Of a stretch of DNA of 64,000 bases, positions 46,299 to 59,114 are shown in pieces. Positions within the stretch are counted from its first letter, which is position 1. The number at the start of each line of letters is the position of its first letter. The notes below the pieces were generated by a model. It ran no database searches. It had not been told where the DNA came from and worked only from the letters and a program-made list of their open reading frames with translations. The position numbers and the translations under genes were made by a program. This DNA is from Mercurialis annua (taxonomy: Eukaryota > Streptophyta > Magnoliopsida > Malpighiales > Euphorbiaceae): the NCBI RefSeq assembly GCF_937616625.2, contig NC_065576.1, positions 5,024,501-5,088,500 on the forward strand. Direction: 5' to 3'.

Positions 46299-46404
46299 AC
46301 CAATGAGCTGTAGCTCAAATAGTATAAGCGCTAGGCAGCAAACTGTTAGATTGTGGATTCGATTTCTCCCACAAGCGCTCCCCTTTCTCAATTATCAAAA
46401 AAAA
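46299..46404 (+). mobile_element. tRNA-derived SINE
   Basis: A tRNA-like head has an A-box-like TAGCTCAAATAGTA and a B-box-like GGATTCGATTTC, the internal RNA polymerase III promoter. It ends in TCAATTATC and an A-run. Direct repeats flank it: AACATTAAGATTTGAT (46283-46298) and AACATTAAGATCTAAT (46405-46420), 14 of 16 matching. It is very short for a SINE. A more decayed relative may lie at about 46826-46915. Confidence 0.75.
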
Positions 46405-46825
46405 AACATTAAGATCTAATAAGATTTAAGTTGTAGAATTACGGATAAAATACATTAAAAATAAAATAATTATAAATTTTTCAGCAAGTAAAAAGCTATA
46501 GCATTGTAGATTTATTATTTTGTCATTTTGACTTTTGGTACTAATATTTTTTTCAGTATAAGGTGCATAATGTGTCACAACTATGAGACCACATTTTTAA
46601 ATTTTTTTACATTCATATCAATTCATATTCGAGCCAATTAAATATTTATAAAAGATAATTCTCTAACTCCAAATTTTAAACGTACATATATATGGATACA
46701 ATTTCAATATGTAATTTTATATATTAATTAAACATTTAATTAATTCTATTCGACATTTAAATTAGTCAATTATTTCAACGTTGCCTAAAGTACACACATA
46801 TCAAATTATCATTGAACTTATAATT

Positions 46826-46915
46826 TAAATAGTATAAGCATTGTGTGATTTTTGTAGAGATCGCGGGTTTTCTCTCCTAAGTGTTAAAAATTTCTCCTTC
46901 TTAATAAATAAAAAA
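46826..46915 (+). mobile_element. Decayed SINE-like copy
   Basis: AATAGTATAAGCATTGTG and GATCGCGGGTTTTCTCTCC, followed by an A-rich end, parallel the SINE at 46299-46404. Divergence is high and no target duplication was found. Confidence 0.4.
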
Positions 46916-47277
46916 ACAACTATAATTAAACAATAAATTCCACACCATATTAGTATTTTAGATTAAATATAAGATATTTATATTTATAATTTAATGGTGA
47001 TGTTTCTAAATTCTAACTAAATTCCCGCCTGATCATGACTTTCTTCCCTTTACCGTACCGACTGAAAAAGAAAAAAAGAAAAAGGGAAGAAAGTCTCTGC
47101 CTGGCTGACAATTCCACTACTACAATTCCGCCACCAGGCGGAGCGTTGAACAGAAAATTGAAACCTAAAATCTTTCTTATTTAATTTATTCATTCACCAA
47201 CGTACACAAACACACACAGATTGTGACAGCCATCGCAGTTTAATTAAGCAAAAAAAAAGAAGAGAAACTGATCATAA
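46916..47277 (+). promoter_or_regulatory. Upstream region and leader of the prolyl 4-hydroxylase gene
   Basis: AT-rich DNA changes near 47030 to a less AT-rich leader with CA-rich and GAGAAA stretches just before the ATG. It presumably holds promoter and 5' UTR. No specific element can be fixed. Confidence 0.4.
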
Positions 47278-50200
47278 ATGAAGGCGAAAGCAGCAGGAAT
47301 TAAACGGAAATGGAGTTTGAATTTGAATATGAAGAAGACAAAATTAGGGTTACCTGTTGCATTTCTATGCTGCTCGTTCTTCTTTCTAGCTGGTCTTCTT
47401 GTTTCCAATCTTATTTCTCAGGTACTTCATTATCTCATCCATCAATTTATTTTTTTAATTTTTTTCGAAATTTTTCCGGTTGATTTCAATTGATTGGTTG
47501 TTCAGAATTTTGATTTAAATGGAGATAATCAGAAAGGAAGAGGGAGGCCTCTTGAATCGATGAAAGAGTATGATTTGTTGCTTTCTGGAGATACTGGAGA
47601 TCATTCTCTTACTCTTATTCCTTTTCAGGTTCTTTTTTTTATTCTTCTTTGGAAAAAAATAGTTTTTAAATTGAATAGCTGAGATTTTCTTTTTGTGTTT
47701 GATTTTGTTTGTACAGATATTGAGTTGGAAACCGCGGGCTCTATATTATCCAAATTTTGCAACAGCAGAGCAATGCCAAAGCATAATCAATATGACAAAG
47801 CCTCATCTTAAACCCTCCACTTTAGCTTTGCGCAAAGGCGAAACTGAAGAGAACACCAAAGGAATCAGAACAAGGTATCTTTATATTAATATAGGGTTAT
47901 TCGAATATTAAATCTTAATGTTTCACTTTGTAGAGATTTGATTCCATTTTGTAAAACGTTGCATAACTTTTCGCACTTTTGCATTGTGTAGCTTGTAGTT
48001 GTTAATAAAGTTACAAAGTATGTACAAAAATTACGCTGTTTTGTATAAATTATAAAACATCACAAAACAGAAATGTGCTACTCGATGCCAAAAAATTGGA
48101 ATGTGCGATGGAACATTTCAAAGAATGAGATTCAATCGCTACAAAAGTGAAACTTTGAGATTTGACATCCAAATTAGCGTTATATTGAATAAAATACTTT
48201 CATTATTTGTTGCACTTCTTAACTCTCAAACTTAATCAGTGAAAACAATTTATCTATAGAATTTTTATGCTGTTAGCTTACTTATTGCTGTCATTTTGTT
48301 TGGAAACAGCTCTGGTGTGTTTGTTAGTGCTTCTGATGACGAAACTGGGGTTTTGGAAGCTATTGAAGAAAAAATTGCAAGGGCTACAATGCTTCCAAGG
48401 GACCATGGAGAGGTAATTTTCACTCCGAAGCCTGTCATTTTCAAAATCTGAATCTTTCATCAACATGATACCTATGTTCTTGGTTTCCATCGGTGTTGAA
48501 TGTAGTTTTGTCAAATGCATTTGCATATACCCTCATCATGCAATTATTTGATCATAGAATGTATATTAGCGAGTGGACACTGGAAATAGCTTAGCAGGTG
48601 CCTCACTAAGATCCATGAGATAAGTTTTCAGTAAGGTTCAAACATGTGAAATCGACATTTCCAAAAATTTCTATCATTTCTAGCTAAGAGATCTTCTGAA
48701 AATTCATATGGATCCATGGCCTTTTCATCTACAATACACATGTCCATGCGAGCGAATTATTTTGAAATCAAGTACTTGTTATTCTTGATATTTCCTGAAA
48801 TTTCCTTCTTGCCCTTCTTCTGCTCCTCTTATGGAACTAGTTGAGCTTCGTCAGTAATAAGAAATGGATAAGCTTGGAGTGATAAGAAATGAATTAACTG
48901 TGTTCTACTTTCATTATTTGAAAGTCTTATCATTGGGAAGAGCAAGTCCTGCAATTTCATTTACAGTTCACAATTTTTGCTACTGTTAATTTTAGTCATA
49001 TCAGTCTCTTGATAATTTTATTCATGTCAAAGAGTAAAATTATGCACATATCCATCTGTTTTAGACTTCCAAGCAATTAGCACGCATTCATTCATTTATT
49101 TGTTTGTCATTTGCATTAAATTAGTTAACCTTTTATTTCAGGGTAATTTTAAAATTGTCTGAGGATTACACCATGTTTCAGGCATTCAATGTTTTGCGTT
49201 ATGAGATTGGTCAGAAGTATAATTCCCATTATGATGCATTTAATCCTGCAGAGTATGGTCCGCAGAAGAGCCAAAGGGTAAGTCTCTTTCAAAAACGCAG
49301 ATTTTCTTTCTGCTTTATTTTAATCCAATTATATGCAGTTTTATGTGTAATACAGGATGCATGTGAATTTGTGAACAAAAACATCAAGAAATAAATATGT
49401 TATTTCAATCTCCTTTATTCTGCAGTTACATGGTTTTCATATATAAATTATTTAATTTTGGACTGCAAATTTGTTGGAACTAATTAGTTTAGATATTACT
49501 GTCATCAAATAGGACAAATTTATGAGCAAAGTGTCTCAATTGTTCAATTTTCCACCATCTCATAAAATAAATTCCTGATATGAGAACCTTCACTGGGATG
49601 GTCCTTAATGCTCAATTTGCTCATATGATTTCGCATTTTATTTCAAAAACACAATGGCTAGCTATATGCAGGAGTGCTACAAAACAAATGGGTCATTCTT
49701 CCATTGACATACTTAAAAAAAAAATTGTGTTTCTAATGATCGTCAAAGATATACATATATAGTCACCTAATATGGCCATGAAGAATTAACACGTTGACGG
49801 TAAACTCCAACTCTGTTGTTTAGCATATGACCAGGGAATACAAATTTTCTAAAAGTATGTTATCATGAGAAATTACTATTTAAATCTTGTAGCCTTCTTT
49901 GGTACTTAAATATTAGATTAGGATCATGTAGAATACAAAAGTTCAAAATAATCTTAGACCAATTTGACCGACTTTGTGCAGGTTGCTTCTTTCTTGTTAT
50001 ATTTATCTGATGTAGAAGAAGGTGGAGAGACCATGTTTCCCTTTGAGGTAAGATCAAAACCTATTACATATTTATACCTCTCCTTTTGATTGTAGGTATA
50101 TAGACGTTAATCCAAATTTTGTTCCGCAGAATGATATGGAAATTGATGGAAGTTATGATTTCGATAAGTGTATTGGTTTACAAGTGAAACCACGCCGAGG

Positions 50201-50652
50201 GGATGGACTTTTATTCTATTCACTTTTCCCAAATAATACAATTGATCCAGTAAGCGTTTCTAATGCTATATCATGCAAAATTTCATTTAAACTTGCACCA
50301 AACATGCGCCAAAATTTCATTTAAAAACATGTAGTTTCACCGTTTTCCATTTCAGACATTCACCGTGCAACATTTCTGTCCATACCCGATCCAATAAGGT
50401 GTGAGTAGTAATGTAATTGGCACATGTAAAGAGCCTGTGTGATGAGCTTATAAATAAAAGCTCTGTTAGACTGTTAGTGATGCAAATTTATGATTATGGC
50501 ATAAATAGTTTATTCATCTTCTACCGGTTGTATTGATAGTGATGTTTGGTTAAATGTTTTTGCAGACATCGCTTCACGGAAGCTGTTCGGTAATCAAAGG
50601 CGAGAAATGGGTAGCTACAAAGTGGATTAGAGATCAAGTACAAGAAGATTAG
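47278..50652 (+). CDS. Prolyl 4-hydroxylase (2-oxoglutarate/Fe(II)), membrane-anchored, eight exons
   Basis: Hydroxylates peptidyl proline, in plants mainly on cell-wall glycoproteins and signalling peptides, in the ER/Golgi lumen. The 298-residue product joins exons 47278-47421, 47506-47628, 47717-47874, 48310-48412, 49182-49277, 49982-50047, 50130-50249 and 50566-50652. A basic cytosolic start (KAKAAGIKRKW) precedes one membrane anchor at residues about 25-46, a type II topology. The catalytic domain shows SWKPRALYYPNFATAEQC, RTSSGVFVSA, the iron-binding H192-x-D194 in NSHYDAF, the distal iron ligand H274 (SLHGSCSV), and K284 in GEKWVATKW for 2-oxoglutarate. All active-site residues are present. 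It resembles the At4g33910/At2g23096 group. It converges with the transporter gene, 573 bp apart. Confidence 0.95.
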
Positions 50653-50749
50653 AATATTAATACTTGTAAATTTACATGTCTATCTGTGCAATGTTCAGCA
50701 GCTCCCAAAATTTTGTGTAATTCATTATGCTGACATCAGTGGCATCTCA

Positions 50750-50755
50750 AATAAA
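50750..50755 (+). terminator. Likely polyadenylation signal of the prolyl hydroxylase gene
   Basis: AATAAA lies about 100 bp after the stop codon in the short space between the two convergent genes. Confidence 0.55.
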
Positions 50756-51225
50756 GCAAATAAACAAACTTTACTTCTTAATCTAATTGTCTCCAAATCA
50801 AAATCCTAAAGCATAACAACTCAAATTCAAAAAAAAAAAAACAAATGAACACTCTGAATGATTTTTAACTTTAACAATTGAATTTAAATTATCTCCAGGT
50901 AAGATCCCCCTTTTGTCTCTATGTAATACATGCACAACCCATCTGCTAGTTGAGGTATCGCCTTTTAAATGACTTGCATTTCTCCAAGAACACATAATCT
51001 ACACAGCACAAACCCAATGCGCCTCCTTGTTTATAGCTAGCTTGCCAGCAAATAATTACGAGGCCAAACGGCATTGATAGTTGGATTCATTTTTTTGCTC
51101 AATTTGATCTTAAATGGCGCAAAGATCGATACCTTTTTGGTAGCTTAGCCTGAGGTGATCTTCCCCCAGTGTAGCTGATCCGTACCCTTGTTGTGCTGAG
51201 CTTGATGTAGAATGAATTCTTGAAT

Positions 51226-54200
51226 CTACAACTTGTGCCAGTTTTGGTGAGGTTGTTTTCCCAATCGCTTCAACAAATGCATGCAACCAGACGCTAAGAA
51301 AAGCGCAACAGCTGCAACTGCAATCATAGTAGAATTCTCCATTTTGTGATAATAACCTCTCTGAAATATTAGAAATGGAAAAATAAGTCCATTTTTATAT
51401 ACCTAAGATAAGATAGGAAAACGACTGAACTGACCATTAAGAGATCATAGATATAACTAAGCCTGCAGTGATATAAACAACAAATGGCCACAGGTAAAAT
51501 CTACTAACACTAACAAACTTACTAGTAGAGACTAAGTAATCTAGGGTAAAAAGAAAGACTCCCGCATCAAATTATCCCCTCAACTTGCACGTGATGGGTA
51601 ATTAGCACTAAAATTAACTTTTATTGTCAATTAGTCCCTTGAACCTCTCAATTTTTATCAATTAGACCAAATGTATCAATTTAAAAAATAGTTGTAAGGG
51701 GCTAATTGACCAAAAAATTAGATTTATCGATCGTAATTTGGGCTAATTGATAAAAAAAATTAAGGTGTAGGGGGAATGATTGATTAAAAAGTTAATTTTG
51801 GTATTGCTCATTACTTACAAGTTCGGAGCGCAAATTGATAAATTTACATCTAAAAGCATATCAATATGAATGATGTAATTGCAATCAATATTTAGTCCAT
51901 TAATGAAAATATAAGCACATTCATCAAGGGCCTGCCGGAGGTCCGTGTCTACAATGGAAATGGAAGGAAAAGATGCATAATCCCATGAACTCATGTGGTG
52001 ACAGCAACTTACTTGAATCAGCAAACACAGAATAGCAGCATTTGCTGGAGCTAGAGAAAGACTTATCATTCCTCCACGCAAGTCATTTGGCACATGCCTA
52101 TGCACCAAACAAACACAAACCAACTTAAAATCCCTGCGATAACATCAACATAGTTACAATACGATGCACTGAGAAAGCAATATTTCCGCTTACATGGTCC
52201 TCAATCTTGCAAGTGAAGGTATAATGAGGCCTACACCAGCATGAAATAAGCAAAATAATGATACTAAAACTCCAATTTCCTGCATACAAAGACCAAGTAT
52301 GAGAAGGCAGCACTATAACTAAAATTTATATCTTTTAAAGATGCAGTAAATGAATACCTGGTAATCATAAGCCACAATTGACAAGGCAAAGCCCAGTACA
52401 AGGAACACATATACTAGGCAATCTTCAGTTCGAAGTGATGATGGACCAGTCAACAGCCATGGAAATACTGTGCTTCCCAGCATTCTTGCACCCAGCAAAC
52501 ATGGATATATCAATCCTAGATTCACTTCTCTTCCATCAGCCTGAGTTCACATGCAATAACAAAAAAATTCTTCCATCGATAAGAATTTATTTTACTAATT
52601 GATGATTCAAGTACAATGTTTTATATACTTTCACATTGAAAATAAGAATATAGAGTAAAAAAAGTATGACTTTCTGAAAAGAAACACTCCCCTGAACTTG
52701 AACCAATATGTTCTTGGCCATATAGTTACAATTCAGAAAAGCTATTCTTTAGGGTTCAATACAAGCATAAAGGTCATATAAAAGCAATAAAACTAGAAGA
52801 ATCTTGTTTCATGTTATTGATTCAAACTGAGTTTACAATGGCCAACTAGGAACTTGGAAGCCTGCTTATTTTCCCACTTGCCAAGGCTTAGTCCAACTTC
52901 AGGTACTACAACTACACGTAAGCATTTACCAAATACTGTGTCTATGATTTTCCCCAATATCTTCAAGTCGCAAACAGTGTATAAATTAGGGTCCACAGCA
53001 TTTCATTATATTTTCATGTCATAAAATTAAAAGTTAAATGTTTATATGACATAAAGAGATTCGTGAAAAAACAAATTATCAACAGGGTAGGTACACTTAG
53101 CAGCAGGATGATGGGGAAACTAAGATACCAGAAGCCAACAGGGAGACCATCAAAGAATCTTTCTTTCTAGTAAAAAAATCACGTACCACCAATGTTGGGG
53201 CCCAGAGAATCCAGAATACTGCAGTTGAGAACTGAAGGCACGCATGCGCGAATCCCAATAGCCATATTCGTTTATCTGGGGGAACATTCAAAGGTCACCA
53301 ATGATAAGAGCACATTATTATATATAGCTATAAGCTAATAATAATACTAAATGCTATGAATTAAGCTCCCTTCATTGCATTCATTGCATCTATAACAATG
53401 CACATTTAAAAAAAAAAAAAACTCACACCGCCATGCTAATATGTTCACGCTGGACAAGCATGTATAGATGCAACCAATTTAAACATTGAATGCCATTTAT
53501 CTTCTACTTAAAACCAAAACTGGTGGTCAATTATACATAGATGCACTAAGCCAAGAATACTGCAAAAGATTGAGACTTCCAAAAATCATTTGAATGTAAA
53601 CACAATAGTAAGAAAATAGATGCTGAAAATATAAATGTAAAAAATTATAGCAGAGACAATGAACGTAAGCTAGTGACTCGCAATACTTCTTGTCAATAAA
53701 CAAAATGTTTATGTTGCCCTAATAGGCAAACAATATCACTACAACTCAGCCAAAAAGTGCCAAAATTCTCAGCTTTTAGAGATTTTTATTCCAATGCAGT
53801 CGAGCAGCGATTAAAAGATATAATCTAATTGAGATTGAAGTTAGAATTATAATCTAATTGAGATTGAAGTTAGAATGAACAGACAGTAGATACCATCAAA
53901 AGCACAATTTATAACTCAGGATAGATCATTGAGAATACAATTTCAAACAAACAAGGCCATTTAGATATTTAAACCATCAAATCCAAATTTGTCAATTGAT
54001 CCAGGAACTTTCATGGGATGAACAAAAAGAACATAACAAAGAACTCTTACCACTCAATATATGTGTGTAAGATACCCTGTGAAATTGAATTGCTTCACTT
54101 TGTGACGCTTCTTTCCATCCTTTGCTCACACATATGATACCTATCATCGCCAGAAAGACTGCTGCAGTATAAGATGATTTGATCCCTGTTTCTGGATTAC

Positions 54201-55551
54201 TACCTAATAACCAATTTCCAAGCACCTGGCTTCCCATAAATGCCGCTGACTCAAAGAAAGTCATTAGCCAAAATGTGCCGCTCAAAGTATCTTGTCCATA
54301 TCCTTGCTGCAATGATGAAAAATAGGAATTCAGTCTTATATTATCTATGATCATGGAAGCTTTACTAGAGATACAGGCCTAGAATGTAACACGAGATTTT
54401 TAAAGCAACTTGCAATGTTAAAGGGACCCACAGTCAAAATTAGGTAAGACGAACCTTTTCATTTTCTAAAACTACCCATGCCTCAAAGCTGAAAGAAAAA
54501 ATTGCAGTGCCTAGAGACAAACATATACTTGGAAGCCAGAAAGTCGGAGGCGATACAATTCTCTTCCATATACCAACAAAGAGGTGGAGTATGCAAAATA
54601 TCAAACAAACTTTCTTGTGGCCTCTACAAAGAACAAAGAGAAAGTCATTCAGCCGTACTCTTAAAATTCACTACAATGTCTAATAACAAAGTAATTGAGC
54701 AAAACATTCCTACGAATAACTATTTTTCTTTGAAGTTTTAATTCTTAAGATGCCAGCCAAACAATACTCAACTTCGCCCGCTAATTTTCCACTTAACTTA
54801 GTTTTTGTAATAAGATTTCTTCCAAAAATCAAATCAGTTTTCGGCGAATTCTTTCTAAACAATTTCATTCAGTTATAAACATCAAAATATTAGCAACTAC
54901 GAATTTTCCAAACACGAGTATTCACTGAATAGAGTCGATTTATCGCATTTAAGACTTGCTAAACAAGAAACTGAGCAACAAATTAAGTTAAAAACAAAGA
55001 ATTACTTCAACAAAATAATAGTAATTTCATCAACAGATAATATAATAGAAACATCAAAACAAATGAATAAGTACAAATTTAGCTTACATAGAATCAGAAA
55101 GCATCCCTAAGAAAGTACCGATAAGAAGAGCAGCTCCAAATCCAACACAAAGAGACGACACAGTTTCCTCTGTACTCATTCCGTATAACGTCACCGTTTC
55201 ATATTCACCAAACACCGACCATAGACCTTCCATCACTAGCCAAACACCAATAAAAAACGAACAATTAAACAATTAACCAGACAATAAAACAAATTCAAAG
55301 CGGAATAATGTGAAAATGTTATAATTACCGGAAGCGAGAGAGAAGAGGAAGACAAATTTCCGCTGGAAACGACGGTCAGAAGAAGACGAAAAGGCATGAC
55401 CGGTGATAGATTGAGATTTGTTGCTGTTAATATTATTTGATTTTGAGAGATTTTTAGGGAAGAGAGCAATGGAGAAAAAACAAGAGATGAAAATGAAGAT
55501 GTAGAGTGATGCATTTGGTTCCCAAATTGAGCTCTCCATTACTACTCCCAT
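51226..55551 (-). CDS. Major facilitator superfamily transporter, MFSD5 (molybdate-anion transporter)-like, nine exons
   Basis: The 457-residue polytopic membrane protein is of the MFSD5-like branch of the major facilitator superfamily, whose founding algal member imports molybdate; substrate here is unproven. Exons are 55329-55551, 55088-55235, 54455-54623, 54051-54306, 53187-53275, 52358-52540, 52194-52279, 52013-52097 and 51226-51360, all GT-AG and in frame. The start has a hydrophobic segment (residues about 15-32) and a Ser/Asn-rich loop. Then come MEGLWSVFGEYETVTLYG, GTFLGMLSDS-IGHKK (the MFS loop 2-3 signature) and SFEAWVV. Later helices include FWILWAPTLVADGREVNLG, RMLGSTVFPWL, and RLRTMHVPNDLRGG. 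Exon 4 was extended to 54051 because only that donor keeps the frame with exon 5. The nearest Arabidopsis relative I recognise is At2g23093. Met1 (55551) or Met5 may start translation. Confidence 0.93.
51560..51835. mobile_element. Possible MITE downstream of the transporter's last intron boundary
   Basis: Inside the last intron, TTAGTCCCTTGAACC and TTAGACCAAATG phrases are mirrored by GGGGCTAATTGACC and GGGCTAATTGATAAAA, a pattern common in Mutator-like MITEs. Ends and target duplication are not resolved. Confidence 0.4.
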
Positions 55552-56282
55552 TGTACTATCATATATAATCGCTCCTCAGATCTGAAAATTTGATTGAAAA
55601 CTGTCGCCGGAGAAGATGATTTGATTAGTGTTTCACTCTTCAAGTGGCACACTACTGCGGTTCTTCGATTTATTTCTATTAGCTTTTTTTCATTCGTGGA
55701 TTTTTTGATTTGGCGAGGAATTTAAATTCGTCCCATGAATAACAGTGACGAGACTTTTTACTTATTCGTGATCAGATGTACTTGTTTTTCGCGACCGTTT
55801 TTCGGCATTTTGGTGACAACTTGGTTTAGGAGTAACAGCAAGTAAAAACTGAAAGTAAATAAAAAAGTATAACCTCGACATTTTTAATACTAATTTAAAT
55901 TTTAAATTTAAGTTATCTAATTTTTCTTATTTATTAGTTTTATTTTATACATTACAAAAAATATTCTAAATAACGTTTTTGTATAACAAATTTACAACAA
56001 TTTTAACTAATAATTAATAATTAGTTTTATGAATAATATACAATTCGGCCGCTTAGTTTATTTTCAGTCACAATTAATTTAAAAATACATAATAATTATG
56101 AAAATCACTGATAAATTATAATTTTTTTTACTAATTCAATAACTAAAAATAATTTTAAATAAATAACTATTAACAAATTTGTGTTATATTTTAATTTATA
56201 TTTAAACCGATTTAGGGTAAAAGAAAATTGAGAAACTAAATTCTACTTTATTTCAATCAATTAAGTTGATTTTAATAAAATA
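55552..56282. other. Transporter upstream region and AT-rich spacer
   Basis: The first 200 bp upstream of the transporter ATG probably hold its promoter and leader. The rest is AT-rich with no gene. Confidence 0.5.
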
Positions 56283-56554
56283 TATTTCCTCTATCGCATT
56301 TTTTTTCTATTTTTTTTTAAATTTTTGATATCCAAAAAGAATGTCTCTTTTATATCATTAACACATATACTTTTTACCCTTAATTTTAATGAGTTTAATT
56401 ATAAATTAATGAATAAAATTAATAATATTAGCTGGCTATATCATATTTATAAAGTAACAATGAGGGATATAAAAAGATGTCTATAAAATATTTTATGTTT
56501 TTTAATATATGTGAAAATAAAAAAAATGACAAATAAAATGGAATGGAGGGAATA
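56283..56554. mobile_element. Stowaway-like MITE, diverged
   Basis: The left end ATTTCCTCTATCGCATTTTT pairs with the inverted right end (AAAATGGAATGGAGGGAATA on the plus strand), an altered form of the CTCCCTCCG terminus. TATAT/ATATA flanks both ends. About 270 bp, non-coding. Confidence 0.55.
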
Positions 56555-56906
56555 TAGAATGTAGATTTGATTTTTTTATATGGTCTTTCGTGATGGTAAA
56601 AATTTAAATTAAATGGTAATTGTCCTCTCAGCTTGTAAGCAATAAATTTGATTTTTTTTATCAATTTATCTTATTTTAGTATATTAATTATCACAGGAGG
56701 TGAGTAACATGCATCGAATCGAGTGTGAAAATAGGATAACTTGATGAAAAGAGCCAAATTTATGACTAAATTGACTATAAAAATAATATTTGTAGTAATT
56801 AATCATCGTTTGCAAGTTGAGAGTACAAATTATCTCTTAAATTTTAAAAAATTTAAATAATTCTATTTTATGTGTTAGTAAATCACATGGAAAGACATTT
56901 TTTGTG
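56555..56906. other. Intergenic, nothing recognised
   Basis: AT-rich spacer between two MITEs. Confidence 0.5.
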
Positions 56907-56915
56907 TTAAAAATA

Positions 56916-57204
56916 GGGTTAAATGCAAATTCATACACCAACTTTGACCTAATTTGCAATTACAACATAAACTTTTAAACTTGGCAATGTCGGTAATCAA
57001 CTTTCATTTCTTGGCAAATTGATACACCGACCAATCATAAAACGACAAATGGCGGTTTATTACAATGTCCACGTTAGTGTTTTTTGAGTTTGGTGTATCG
57101 ATTTGCCAAAAGTGTAAAGTTGGTTACTGACATTGCCAAGTTTCAAAGTTTATGTTGTAATTGCAAATTAGGTCAAAGTTGGTGTATGAATTTGCATTTA
57201 ACCC
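56916..57204. mobile_element. Mutator-like MITE with perfect 9-bp target duplication
   Basis: The 289-bp element consists almost entirely of two inverted arms of about 100 bp. The left begins GGGTTAAATGCAAATTCATA and the right ends with its complement, ending at 57204. Perfect direct repeats TTAAAAATA lie at 56907-56915 and 57205-57213. The 9-bp duplication and long arms fit Mutator-like elements. Non-coding; a transcript would form a long hairpin. Confidence 0.92.
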
Positions 57205-58366
57205 TTAAAAATATGGCTGAAAGTAAAAAAAAAAAACCTTATTTTTTTTCCAAAAAGTACAAGACAGTCTTTTAATTTATTTTTGGTACAAATTGACTCT
57301 CAAACTCTTAAAATTGAACAAAAAAAGCTGTCATGACCCAAATTATTGAGCCGCAACCGGCGCTAGGGAACGGGAGTAGTAGCTCCGGAACCCATAGCAA
57401 GCCTCAAATCACTATTAATTTTTTTCCGCAAATAATAAACAAATAACACAACACAACGGAAGCAAATACACATAATACATACAAAATATTTACATTAACT
57501 GTTTAAACCTCGCGGGCTCTAGTTACCGTACCGTGTACGAACTGGCCTCACGGTACTATATACATCAGTTAATGTCTTAAGACATGTCACCGGCATCTGG
57601 GGCCGTGAACCACATATATAATATATAGCCTACAAAATATATAAACAAGACAGCAAATAATATGTACAATCAAAATGTATTGTTGTCTAGACTACGACTC
57701 TGTCAACGCGGGACCACTACTGCAGCATTCACAGAAGTCAGAAACTATACATACACAACGGACTTCTGGACTTCAAAATTGGCTTCTAGTTAGGTCCACA
57801 CACTAAGCACCTGAAAGACATCAAAGGTGAGGGGTCAGTATTTGGGAAAATACTGAGCGAGTTGGCATTTACTAACGGTATTATTATAAAACATAACATC
57901 GCATTTCAAGAAAACAATAATATAAAATACATATAAACAGGTATTTGATCCGTACGAAACTAATATCCTAGCATGCGACATAACTTTCAAATCATCAAAT
58001 CATACTAATCCAGATAGTCCGATCCGGGAGTACTCACACTCTATCCGTCGATCGCGGCCTATCTCTTAATCCCAAAGTGTGAGTCCAACTCACTAGATAC
58101 AGGGACTCCATACTACACCGTAGCCGAGTGCTCACTCGTATCGAATTCATTATCCAACTTCGAAATTCATATTCAAATCATACTATACATATCAACTCAT
58201 TTCTCAATGCAAACACACTAGACTAACTCGATACTGGTGATCACACAGCCTATTGACACACAATAGGTAGCTAGTTTCTTCAGATCGCATACTAGTTCTC
58301 GTATATAAACTTGGTAGAAACATATAACAATTAATCAAATCATATATTATGTGATGCGTAAAAACA

Positions 58367-58369
<3 letters not shown>

Positions 58370-58401
<32 letters not shown>
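58370..58401. repeat. (TA)n microsatellite inside the solo LTR
   Basis: About 16 TA units. Confidence 0.95.
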
Positions 58402-58407
<6 letters not shown>

Positions 58408-59001
58408 AAATAACTTTAATATATAATACACGAAAGTAAAGTGCAACTTACAGTGACCGCAATCCAATCAATGACGTGGTCTATGAAATGATATGCCCTT
58501 GCTATCCCACGTCTACTGACCTCTCTGCTTGCTAACACGTCTGATACATAATAATTAATGTTTAATAATTAGACGTGAACCTCGTGTATAATACTTTAAA
58601 TTCTAGGGTTATATTTTATTCTTAATATTATTTGTGAACTCGATATTACTTTATCGTATTCACGATATATCAAACTCTATTTCTCGTATTCGAGAAACGT
58701 ATACTATCTTTAACGTTTTCCATTATCGTTGCCCACGTAAAACGTCGAGCTAAAACTTCACTGTTTAAATTATCGGGGTCCTTAATCATTTTTAGGGTCT
58801 AATATTCGAAATCATTCCGATGAAGTTTTAAGGAGTTTTCAGGACAATGAGCAGGTGCTGCCTGCACACTGACACTGTTTAGTAAAGCGACGGTCTCTCC
58901 CAATTGAACCGTTAGATCAAGATGAAATTTGACAGAGGCGTTTCTAAGAGGCAAATCTATAAACTGACCGTTGGAATTTTGAATCTGACAAGTTTTGAGT
59001 A

Positions 59002-59114
59002 GTGTGCGAACGCACACAATAAGTGTGCGAACGCACACCCTAAAATTTAAGGAGTGTGCGAACGCACACTCAATGTGTGCGAACGCATACTCGTGGTGCA
59101 CGGTCGTGCACCAC
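59002..59114. repeat. Five evenly phased dyads in the LTR
   Basis: GTGTGCGAACGCACAC occurs at 59002, 59023 and 59054. A one-base variant (GTGTGCGAACGCATAC) is at 59075, and a different, longer palindrome (GTGGTGCACG-GT-CGTGCACCAC) at 59093-59114. Dyad centres are 59009.5, 59030.5, 59061.5, 59082.5 and 59103.5, so spacings are 21, 31, 21 and 21 bp. Confidence 0.95.

Noticed and set aside
46299..46380. Functional tRNA gene
   Set aside because: A and B boxes are present, but the cloverleaf stems do not pair properly, and the A-run with target duplications shows a SINE.
59002..59114. CRISPR-like array of short palindromes
   Set aside because: Spacers are only 5-15 bp, the host is a plant, and the array sits inside a defined LTR.
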